Origin: Acidobacteriaceae bacterium TAA 166
GTDB lineage: Bacteria > Acidobacteriota > Terriglobia > Terriglobales > Acidobacteriaceae
DNA length: 64,000 nucleotides
Assembly: GCA_000421065.1 (NCBI GenBank)
Contig: ATWD01000003.1
Location: forward strand, 62,001 to 126,000
Reading direction: 5' to 3'
Shown: in pieces, positions 34,458 to 42,422 of the stretch
How positions within the stretch are numbered: position 1 is the first letter of the stretch
How the letters are laid out: each line of letters opens with the position of its first letter
Notes under the pieces: model-generated
Seen by the model: only the letters and a program-made list of their open reading frames with translations
What the model was told of the DNA's origin: nothing
Databases searched by the model: none
Translations under genes and position numbers: made by a program

Positions 34458-35303
34458 TCATCGCAGGAAGAACTCAATCGGCAGTGACAACTCCATCACA
34501 TCCGGAAGATTCGAAGGAACAGCGGGAAGAGGCTGCGCTCGCGAAATCATGGCCAGAGCTTCTTTGTCCAGCGCCGAGAAACCCGATGAACGCTCAAGAT
34601 CGGCAGACAGAACGTGTCCGGTTCGATCGAGCTTAAAGCGAACGTAGACGGTGCCTTCCTCATGACGCATCCTGGACGCGGCAGGATAGCGGCGAAACTG
34701 CGCCAGTCGCGCGAGGACCGCCCCTTCCCAGGTTGCTCTGGCTCCCGAGAGTGCTCCGTCTGGAGCGGGGTTGGAACGAGGGGCGGCGGCCTGCGAGGGA
34801 TTCTGCGCCGTGGACGATGATGCCTCTCGATCTGCTCCAACGGGATGTCCCGCAGTCCCCGTCACCCTCACCTGACTGGCCGGGGTATTGAACAAAGAAG
34901 GCAGGAAGGAATCGGTGCGGTTGATCGGCAGCGAACCGATCGGTTGAGGGGACGGAGGTTGTTCCAGGACTGCTCTCGGGATCTGCCGTCGGTGACGATT
35001 CAACTGCGGTATTGGCTTTGCAGCAACCCTTTCTTCGACAGGCATGACGGGCGCAGCGGGAGCCGTCAGCGTAATCGCATTCACGGCGACGCTGGCCATT
35101 CGTGGATGTACTGTCTGATGAATTCTGATGCCGAGTACGGTGAAGGCAATGAGGTGAAGTCCGATGGCAGCGATATAGGTCGCGGAACTGCGGCGTGGCG
35201 GACGAAGCGCGTCGAACACCACTAGAGCCGGGCAGTATGTCGAATCGCCAATCTGGCTTGTGCTGCGATTCTGCCCATCGACCGTTCTCTGCACACTTTC
35301 CAT
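34458..35303 (-). CDS. tonB: TonB energy-transducing protein of the heme locus
   Basis: A 281-aa inner-membrane protein that couples proton motive force to outer-membrane receptors. From the chosen start it has a cytoplasmic head, one transmembrane helix (TYIAAIGLHLIAFTVLG, about 42-59), a proline-rich periplasmic spacer, and the TonB C-terminal domain (GTVYVRFKLDRTGHVLSADL, SGFSALDKEALAMI, ending LPIEFFLR). The frame is open to 35519 but that overlaps heme oxygenase by 200 bases. ATG at 35303, 17 bases after the heme oxygenase stop, gives a normal topology. It is last in the FecR-receptor-heme oxygenase-TonB unit and presumably serves that receptor. Confidence 0.85.
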   Translation of the reverse strand: MESVQRTVDGQNRSTSQIGDSTYCPALVVFDALRPPRRSSATYIAAIGLHLIAFTVLGIRIHQTVHPRMASVAVNAITLTAPAAPVMPVEERVAAKPIPQLNRHRRQIPRAVLEQPPSPQPIGSLPINRTDSFLPSLFNTPASQVRVTGTAGHPVGADREASSSTAQNPSQAAAPRSNPAPDGALSGARATWEGAVLARLAQFRRYPAASRMRHEEGTVYVRFKLDRTGHVLSADLERSSGFSALDKEALAMISRAQPLPAVPSNLPDVMELSLPIEFFLR

Positions 35304-35319
35304 GCGTTGTTCCAACACC

Positions 35320-35943
35320 TCAGGCACGGTCCGGCTCCTTCTTCCCGGCGTGGACAATTTTTTGCGCCAATCCGGCGGCGTATTCAAAAGCGTCAACGGC
35401 ACCAGACGTAGCCCTATTCCGCTCTTCGTCGGTGAAAGGAAGCGCCGAGATGGTCTGCGTGAAAACGCGCCACTTCTCCGCTGGGCCACCGGCGGGTCCT
35501 GCGAGATGACGCGCTCCAAACGTTTCGCTCAAGCCAAGAGCTGTGGCGCGGCGGAACAGACTCGCTGCACCCAGCCGGGAGCCCTCCAGTACGAACAACC
35601 ACCCCACGCTTGCCGCAAGATCGGAGAGGGGAAGTACAGGTGTCTCCGCATCGTTCGTCGGAAGAGCGAGTTGGAGGTCAGCCATGTCCTGCTCAACGAG
35701 AGAAAGACGCGATCGTGATTCGAGGTCGGGCAGACGCCCCCTAAGAGTTGCGTCGTGATAGAGCGGCTCTAAATCGCGCTGCAGGCAATACTGCATCGTG
35801 AGCAGGCGTGAGTAGTTCTCACGATCTGCGAAAGGTTCGCTTGCCATGATGAGGTCGTCCAGCTTTTCATGAGCAGGCAGCGTTGCCGTACGCATCTGCG
35901 AGATCAGGTCGGTTGCCGGTTTGGTGTCGAGTGTTGCGGTCAT
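35320..35943 (-). CDS. hemO: Biliverdin-producing heme oxygenase
   Basis: A 207-aa heme oxygenase that opens the porphyrin ring and releases iron in the cytoplasm. The proximal heme ligand is His25 in TLPAHEKLDD. The distal helix is GWLFVLEGSRLGAASLFRRA, with the glycines typical of bacterial HemO/PigA proteins. ATG at 35943 follows GGAGAT at proper spacing and is preferred to the in-frame ATG at 35958. The gene lies between the receptor and TonB genes on the same strand with short gaps, making this a heme-iron acquisition operon. Confidence 0.88.
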   Translation of the reverse strand: MTATLDTKPATDLISQMRTATLPAHEKLDDLIMASEPFADRENYSRLLTMQYCLQRDLEPLYHDATLRGRLPDLESRSRLSLVEQDMADLQLALPTNDAETPVLPLSDLAASVGWLFVLEGSRLGAASLFRRATALGLSETFGARHLAGPAGGPAEKWRVFTQTISALPFTDEERNRATSGAVDAFEYAAGLAQKIVHAGKKEPDRA

Positions 35944-35974
35944 TGGATCTCCATTCAAAAGGGTTTGTTGAGAG

Positions 35975-38596
35975 TTAGAACTTGATCGTCGCGTTCAGAC
36001 GGACGATGCGCCCCGGGGCGGGCAAATAGGCGGTCTCAAGCGGATCGACATAGTAGCGGTTGCCAAGGTTCGCGCCACTGGCTCCGAGTTCGAAGTGGTT
36101 CATGACTTTATACGAAGCATAGGCATTCATGATGATGGCCTTCGGCCACGTGGCCGGAGGAACGTAAGGATGGTTCGGGTCGGAGTTCGGTGGCGTCTGG
36201 ACGGGCGCGACGCCGCTCCAGTAGTTAATGTTGAAACCGGCTGTCAGCGTGTCATGGAAGAGACTGGTTCCGAGTGTCCCACTGCCTTGATAGGAGGGCG
36301 GAACATACCCGCCACCGTAGTCGTTACTCAACGCAGAGCTGGAACAGGGCTGCCCCTTCAGGCAGTAGGTGATCTCCGTGTATTTTGTGAACGTTCCCTG
36401 AGCAAAGAGCTGCGGAATTCCATAGGTTCCCTGTACTTCCACGCCGCGGTACTCTGCCTTGTCAAAGTTGGTCCAGCTATAGGGGAGAGTATTATTTCCG
36501 GCGAGGCTTTCGCGGCCAATATAGTTTCCATACCGGTTAGAGAAATACGCGAACTTCAGCTGCGCACGGTCCCTCGTCCCCAGCAGATTTGAGCGGCTTA
36601 CGTTCGTTCCGACCTCGAAATCGTTGGATGTCTCCGGCTTCAGGTCTGGATTGGGGAGGAGCAGCGTGGTGAACTGCCAGTAGGCTTCGCGCAGAGCCGG
36701 GGGACGCCAGCCCAGCGCATAGGTGGCAAAGAACTGGATGCCCTGCCATGGCTCCGCCGTAATGGAGACGGTCGGATTCACGCGATTGCCGGTCTTCTGT
36801 GGGAAGGAAGCATAGTAGGCATGGCCGTTTTCGTGATACCGGTCGATGCGGAAGCTGCCGTCGAAGATCAGCCACGGCCTGATCCGGTAGTTGGCCTGAG
36901 TGAAGAGGCTTCCGAGGTAGCGCTTACCGGAAGGGTCGCTGATGGGATAGACCGTTGATTGATAGTAGTCACCGGGATAGGGGGTATAACTCTGGAGCAG
37001 TACCTGTCCGGTGGCGTTCTCCTGCGAGAAGGAGGCGCCGTACTTCAAATTGAGCTGGCCGAACTTTGTGGGCAGTTCGGAAGTATTCCAGATCTCCGTT
37101 CCCACGGAGGCAAGCGGATAGCTCAGGTTGTAGGTAGCTGTGCTGTTGAAGGTGCTAAAAAACTGTGGGCTGTGGTGGGTCTGCAGCCGTGTTCCCCAGA
37201 GGTTTGCGCGGAAGTGGATGAGATGGCTGTTCTCCGGGAAGTAGCCATATCGGATGGAACCGGTATGTGCCCTTGTTGTGGAAAGATCGCCCTGCACTAA
37301 CGGCAAAAAACTACCGGCGTAGATCAGGGAGTAGGCATTCAGCTCGCCGTGTTTGTCGTAGTAGTTCATGTAGCCCAGTTCCAGGGAGTGGCCATTCCCG
37401 AACTGCGTCCGCACCTTCGCCATCCCCGAGATTTCATCCTGGGAGGTATCGAAGACCTCGCTATTGGGATCGATGAGTGAGTAGATTGTTCCCGGAGTAC
37501 CGGCAGGACCCGGGGAGATCCCGATCCATGACCGGGGCATATTGCTCCCGGCAAAGTAGTTTCCGGCTTTGCGCCGGGCGAGCCCGACGACGATGTTGAA
37601 GCGGTCCAGAATGGCTCCCGCCGTCCCACTCCAGCGAAAGGAATCGCCATTGAAGGCGGAGGGATTGCCGGAACGAGGGAAGTCGACTTCTAACTGCGGC
37701 TCTTTGGAGCCGTTCGCGATCCCTCCACGCAACTGGATCCCATACTTGTGACCTTCTTGAACAATATCGGTCGCGTCAAGTGTTCGCATGTTGACGACGC
37801 CGCCCATCGCTCCGGAGCCGAACTGGCCGCCGCTTGGCCCCTTTGAGATGTCCACGCCGCTGATGAAGTCGGGGTCGATATACACGCTGCTGGTGTTGCC
37901 TTGATAACCGATGTACTGTGAGTTGGTCTGCTGTGTCCCATCCACCAGAACATTGACGCGGTTCATCCCCTGTAGCCCGCGAATGTTGATGTTCAGGCCG
38001 GAGGCTTCGTCGTTGCCGGCGGAGATGACACCGGGGGAGTTCTTGAAGATGTCGCCGATCGAGTTAGGAGGTACGCGGTTGATCTGCTCTTTCGAGATAT
38101 ATGCTGTAGAGCCAGGGGTGGTGTACACCTTGCGTTCCGCAGTGTGATTCAGACTGCGGTTGCCGTTCTGGTCCACATCTCCGAAGAAGCCTCCGCCCTC
38201 TGAGCCTCCACCTTCCCCTGCGCCCTGCACGCGCAAGGGGCCGAGTTGTGTGACCCCGGCGGCTGTCCTGGGTGCTTCTTCCAATTGAGCGGTGTGTGGT
38301 CCCGTGAACCGGAAGGTCAAGCCGGTGCCTGCGAGCAGCCTGCTCAATGCTTCGGATCCAGACATGGATCCATCGACGGCCGAGGAAGATACGCCGGAAG
38401 GAAACGGCTTCCCATACAACAGGTCAACACCACTCTTCCTCGTATAGTCGGAGAGCGCGGAAGCCAGCGGCTGCGCCGGAATATGAAAGGAGGACGGAGT
38501 CTGGGAGTGGCAGATCGCAGCCACGCAAAACAGAAGGAATACGACCGCGCACTTCAATATCGCGAGGCAAAGGATGATTTTCTTATATCGCTGCAC
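35975..38596 (-). CDS. TonB-dependent heme/hemoprotein receptor with STN signalling domain
   Basis: An 873-aa outer-membrane transducer. It has a GTG start with GAGGGG upstream and a signal peptide (AVVFLLFCVAAICHSQ). The STN (secretin/TonB short N-terminal) domain at about residues 36-100 (FHIPAQPLASALSDYTRKSG, GSEALSRLLAGTGLTFRF) contacts an anti-sigma partner. The plug includes LNINIRGLQGMNRVNVLVDG and GVVNMRT, and the barrel ends VRLNATIKF. RPPALREAY followed by NPDLKPE corresponds to the FRAP and NPNL boxes of heme receptors. With FecR upstream and heme oxygenase and TonB downstream, ligand-induced surface signalling for heme is strongly suggested. Confidence 0.88.
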   Translation of the reverse strand: MQRYKKIILCLAILKCAVVFLLFCVAAICHSQTPSSFHIPAQPLASALSDYTRKSGVDLLYGKPFPSGVSSSAVDGSMSGSEALSRLLAGTGLTFRFTGPHTAQLEEAPRTAAGVTQLGPLRVQGAGEGGGSEGGGFFGDVDQNGNRSLNHTAERKVYTTPGSTAYISKEQINRVPPNSIGDIFKNSPGVISAGNDEASGLNINIRGLQGMNRVNVLVDGTQQTNSQYIGYQGNTSSVYIDPDFISGVDISKGPSGGQFGSGAMGGVVNMRTLDATDIVQEGHKYGIQLRGGIANGSKEPQLEVDFPRSGNPSAFNGDSFRWSGTAGAILDRFNIVVGLARRKAGNYFAGSNMPRSWIGISPGPAGTPGTIYSLIDPNSEVFDTSQDEISGMAKVRTQFGNGHSLELGYMNYYDKHGELNAYSLIYAGSFLPLVQGDLSTTRAHTGSIRYGYFPENSHLIHFRANLWGTRLQTHHSPQFFSTFNSTATYNLSYPLASVGTEIWNTSELPTKFGQLNLKYGASFSQENATGQVLLQSYTPYPGDYYQSTVYPISDPSGKRYLGSLFTQANYRIRPWLIFDGSFRIDRYHENGHAYYASFPQKTGNRVNPTVSITAEPWQGIQFFATYALGWRPPALREAYWQFTTLLLPNPDLKPETSNDFEVGTNVSRSNLLGTRDRAQLKFAYFSNRYGNYIGRESLAGNNTLPYSWTNFDKAEYRGVEVQGTYGIPQLFAQGTFTKYTEITYCLKGQPCSSSALSNDYGGGYVPPSYQGSGTLGTSLFHDTLTAGFNINYWSGVAPVQTPPNSDPNHPYVPPATWPKAIIMNAYASYKVMNHFELGASGANLGNRYYVDPLETAYLPAPGRIVRLNATIKF

Positions 38597-38719
38597 AGCA
38601 AGCCCCTCAGGTCCGGATCATGAGGGAGTCGCTGATACGAATGCCCTCTGCTGGGGAAGACAGAGGGCAGGTGGATTTGTCAGGGTGAGTTCGGAGTTTT
38701 TTTTGAAGAAGAGTGGTGG

Positions 38720-39742
38720 CTAGGCTGAATAGATGACTGTCAGGAGCGGGGTGATCTCGACTGTCCTGACGGGAAGGATGGAGGGCAAGCCCTGTATCCC
38801 TTCCGAGATGCGGGAGAGATCGATCAGCATCGTCAGCGGCAGAAGCGCCAGCTTTCCGTCTGCAAGAACTGTCTTTCCTGTTCTCCACTGGTCAAGAGCA
38901 TGGACAGCTTCGCCCAGCGGAGTGGCGATGAACTCGAGCCGACCGGAGCGCCAGGCCAATACCGAAGGCAATAAGGGCATGATCTTTCCCTGTCTCCCGT
39001 TGCCATACTGAACGGTCTGGCCCGCTGTCACCTCGGACTGGGAATGGCCGGACGTAACGCGTACCGTGTGTTCCGTAACCGACAGCCGGGCAGCATCTTT
39101 CATCGTCGCTACACTGAACTCCGTACCCAACGCAGTCGCCTCTCCAGCTCTTGACTCGACGACGAAGGGACGCGCCAGACTATCCCGCTCGACGCTGAAA
39201 TACGCCTCGCCTTCATGGAGATGAATTCTGCGTTCCTGCCCATTGAAAGCCGCGGAGAGCGCCGTCCTCGTAGACAGCTCTACGCTGGACCCATCCGGCA
39301 GATCGATGCTTCGCCGCTCCCCTGTGCCGGTCCGATATTGGGCGAACGGGAACCGGTCCGCGAGATAAATCAAGCTGCTCGTAACGGCCAGCCCTACTCC
39401 GCCTGTGATCGCGGCCTTGCGAAGAAACTGACGTCGCGTATACCGCTGATATGCCTGGCGCGTCGCCGGAGCTTCAAGGCTGACGTCCCAGAGGCGTTCC
39501 ACTTCGGCAAAAGCCTCCTGATGGCGTACGTCGGATCGAATCCAGGCATTGAACTTTGCATGAAGTCCCTGGTCCTCAGGCTCCCCCTGCAATCGGACGA
39601 ACCACTGCATCGCTTCTGCCTGGAGGGGATCCATCTGCCCAAGAAGCTCTTTAACCGCTGGGGACGTTTCGCCGGAACCTCGTTGAACAGCCTGCTGCTC
39701 TTTCTCTCTCAACTCTTCTCGCCTTTGCGAACTGAAATCCAA
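38720..39742 (-). CDS. fecR: FecR-family anti-sigma/signal transducer
   Basis: A 340-aa inner-membrane protein linking the STN domain of the receptor to an ECF sigma factor. The N-terminal DUF4880-like part (QAEAMQWFVRL, FNAWIRSDVRHQEAFAEVER, LWDVSLEAP) is followed by a Tat-like/transmembrane segment (RRQFLRKAAITGGVGLAVTS). The periplasmic FecR domain follows (GERRSIDLPDGSSVELSTRT, IHLHEGEAYFSVERDSLARP, GTEFSV), then a C-terminal secretin-like fold. The start appears to be TTG; a second TTG ten codons on is possible. It lies 124 bases upstream of the receptor gene. The cognate sigma gene is not adjacent but at 45835-46359 on the same strand, beyond two plus-strand genes. Confidence 0.88.
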   Translation of the reverse strand: MDFSSQRREELREKEQQAVQRGSGETSPAVKELLGQMDPLQAEAMQWFVRLQGEPEDQGLHAKFNAWIRSDVRHQEAFAEVERLWDVSLEAPATRQAYQRYTRRQFLRKAAITGGVGLAVTSSLIYLADRFPFAQYRTGTGERRSIDLPDGSSVELSTRTALSAAFNGQERRIHLHEGEAYFSVERDSLARPFVVESRAGEATALGTEFSVATMKDAARLSVTEHTVRVTSGHSQSEVTAGQTVQYGNGRQGKIMPLLPSVLAWRSGRLEFIATPLGEAVHALDQWRTGKTVLADGKLALLPLTMLIDLSRISEGIQGLPSILPVRTVEITPLLTVIYSA

Positions 39743-39931
39743 TGCGGACGAATCCCTATAGGAGAAGACTGCGTGGGATCGACTTTGTCAGGGCGCATTC
39801 GACTGGAACCACGAAAAATAATTTCACACTCCTCACCCTGACAAACACCTGCTAACCCTGTCTTCCCCAGCAGAGGGCATTCGTGATCGAACTGCCCACT
39901 CCAAGGAATACCACCTGAAGGGGCACACCGG

Positions 39932-42325
39932 ATGTTTCGACTCAATTTCGTTATGCGCCATATGCGCAGTGTATTGCTGATATGCCTGTTCGGCGGTCTT
40001 GCTCATGCACAGAACAGTCAGCCTGTGGCGACACTGACTCCTGGCATCATCTCTACCTATGCCGGAAATGGAGATGCATTCAACTCCGGCGATGGTGGAC
40101 CGGCCACAAGTGCCAGCATTGGTGGTCTCGTGAATGTGGCGATCGACAAACAGAACAATCTTTACCTCGTCATCAATAGCGATGCTGTTGCCGGCGATGC
40201 CTATGTGCGCAAAGTTGACCCGCAGACAGGCGTCATTACCACTATCGCGGGGAGTGGCGCCCCTGATATATCCGGCGATGGTGGTCCGGCGATCCACGCG
40301 GGCCTCGGGGCCATAAGCGCGATGACGGCCGATGCTTCGGGGAACCTGTACCTTACCAGCTACGATGCTGTTACACAGGCTAACGAGATTCGTAAGATCG
40401 ATCACGTAACGGGCATCATCAGCAAGATTGCCGGGAATGAAACCGTCACGTATAGCGGAGATAATGGTCCCGCCACGGACGCGGGTATCGACGGCGCAAG
40501 CTGCCTGGCCCTGGATGCATCCGGGAACTTATATCTCTGTGGTAATGGACGTATCCGAAAGATCGATGCGTCCACCGGAATCATAACAACTGTGGCTGGC
40601 AATGGTACTTTTGGCTCGATCGGAGACGGAGGACCCGCCACAGACGCCCAGATGCTTCCCTACGCCTTGGCAATAAGCCCTTCAGGAGACATCTACGTAA
40701 GCGACATAGGGAATGGATCCTATAACTTCATCCGAAAGATCGATCACTCGACGGGGACTATTTCTCTGGTTGCTGGTTCTGGGACGGGAGATACCCTCCA
40801 TCCAGGTGCGACCGGAGATGGAGGTCCGGCTACATCTGCCAACATCACCCAGGCACGTGGACTCAACCTCGACCCTGCCGGAAACCTGTACTTCATCGAT
40901 ATTCAGAACGGCGTCGCTCGAAAGATCGACACGAAGGGAATCATCTCCACCATCGCGGGAAGGTGCAACGTCAACAATGAGTTTCACTATTGCCAGGCGA
41001 CCTTCAGCGGAGATGGAGGGATCGCAACCCAGGCCTATTTAGATCCATTCGATCTGGTCCTTGATAGCGCGGGGAACCTTTATATCGGCGAAAATTATCA
41101 CAATAACCGGGTTCGCCGCGTGAATGTGTCGCTCTCTTCCTTGTCATGGCCTACGCCGACGCAGGCTGGCTACATCGACAGCGAAGACGGCTCTCAGAGC
41201 GTGACCCTTGCCAATGCAGGCAACGCGCCCCTGACATTTACAGCTCCGCAAAGCGGAACGAATCCGTCTGCCACGACTACAGACTTCACCTTGGCTCCAA
41301 CAAACACCTGCCCCGTTGTCCATGCTGGAGATCCCGTCTCCACGCTGGCTCCCGGTGATTCCTGTACTCTGGCGATCGACTTCACGCCTGTAGAATCCGG
41401 AACTCTTACCGCGAATTTTGTAGTCGCTAACGATTCCGAGGGCGTAGCCACAAGCCAGCAGGTCATCCAATTATCCGGGCAGGCAACATCAAGCACAGCA
41501 GATGCGACCACAATCCAGGTCGCGACGATCTCCTCCAATGGGGTCATCGGTAATCCCATCACTCTTACTGCCACAGTCGCCGACACCAAAGACCCCACAA
41601 AGGTTCCTACTGGCACGGTCATCTTCACCGTCACGCCAACTTCATCATCCGGAGCCCCGACGACCTCGAGTCCCGCGACAGTAGTTGCGAATGGAGTCGC
41701 CAGCTTTTCCTTTACGCCGAAATACTCGGGAACCTTCGCGGTCACAGCGATCTTCTCGCCAGGCGATCCGACCACGTATCGCGGAAGCTCCTACACGACT
41801 GGACAGCCCATGACAGTGGTGGGGGACTTCTCTTTGTTGGGGGGGACCGGAGATTTCGACCCTCTCGTTGCCTCAAAGACTGGCCCTCCGGCAGTCTTTA
41901 TCGTCAACCTCACGCCCGGCACCGGCGGCTTTCCCTCCGATGTGAAGCTCTCGGTCTCCGGCCTTCCCTCTGAAGCCGTCGTCTCCATCTCTCCTGCCTC
42001 TGTTCCTCAGAATGGAGGTGCTGTTACGGCGACCATTACCATCAATATCTCCGGCGTCAATCTGAGCGAACAGCACAGCCCTCCCGTTCCCTTCGGTAAA
42101 TCTCCCGTTGTCGTTGCCGGACTCGCTTTGGTTTGCGGTTTCACATGGCGCAGGCGTCGCCTGGGAGTGCCTTTTTTGCTCACCCTGCTTTTGGCCGTCG
42201 CCACTACGCTCACCGGCTGCGTGCAGCGCACCAATGCCTCGCTGAGTTCCTACAGCGTGGTGGTGACCGCCGCCAGTGGGTCGGTGCAGCATACGTTCAC
42301 GCAACAATTCTCGATCTCCCGCTAG
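39932..42325 (+). CDS. Secreted NHL-type beta-propeller protein with Ig-like domains and C-terminal LTGC tail
   Basis: A 797-aa exported protein. A signal peptide (SVLLICLFGGLAHAQ) leads into a beta-propeller of six NHL-like repeats, each with a GDGGPAT-type word (near codons at 40090, 40272, 40456, 40622, 40816 and 41012) and the phrases IRKIDxxTGxIxTxAG and DxxGNLYL. Ig-like domains follow (about residues 395-535 and 540-635). The last 90 residues comprise a hydrophobic helix, RRRR, a second hydrophobic helix ending LTGC (Cys763) and a short beta segment. The same tail ends the next protein. GGGG eight bases before the ATG sets the start. It is divergent from fecR. A surface or adhesive role is likely but inferred. 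Confidence 0.8.
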   Translation: MFRLNFVMRHMRSVLLICLFGGLAHAQNSQPVATLTPGIISTYAGNGDAFNSGDGGPATSASIGGLVNVAIDKQNNLYLVINSDAVAGDAYVRKVDPQTGVITTIAGSGAPDISGDGGPAIHAGLGAISAMTADASGNLYLTSYDAVTQANEIRKIDHVTGIISKIAGNETVTYSGDNGPATDAGIDGASCLALDASGNLYLCGNGRIRKIDASTGIITTVAGNGTFGSIGDGGPATDAQMLPYALAISPSGDIYVSDIGNGSYNFIRKIDHSTGTISLVAGSGTGDTLHPGATGDGGPATSANITQARGLNLDPAGNLYFIDIQNGVARKIDTKGIISTIAGRCNVNNEFHYCQATFSGDGGIATQAYLDPFDLVLDSAGNLYIGENYHNNRVRRVNVSLSSLSWPTPTQAGYIDSEDGSQSVTLANAGNAPLTFTAPQSGTNPSATTTDFTLAPTNTCPVVHAGDPVSTLAPGDSCTLAIDFTPVESGTLTANFVVANDSEGVATSQQVIQLSGQATSSTADATTIQVATISSNGVIGNPITLTATVADTKDPTKVPTGTVIFTVTPTSSSGAPTTSSPATVVANGVASFSFTPKYSGTFAVTAIFSPGDPTTYRGSSYTTGQPMTVVGDFSLLGGTGDFDPLVASKTGPPAVFIVNLTPGTGGFPSDVKLSVSGLPSEAVVSISPASVPQNGGAVTATITINISGVNLSEQHSPPVPFGKSPVVVAGLALVCGFTWRRRRLGVPFLLTLLLAVATTLTGCVQRTNASLSSYSVVVTAASGSVQHTFTQQFSISR

Positions 42326-42422
42326 CGGGGGAATCTTTCACTGCGCCAGCGGCCCGGAAGGCTGCGCGGAAGTCTTTGTGTGCTGCATGTACTGGTTACG
42401 AACTTAGTCCAGGAGGTCCAAC

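Noticed and set aside
34458..35519. 353-aa version of TonB
   Set aside because: It would overlap heme oxygenase by 200 bases; the start at 35303 gives a normal TonB topology.
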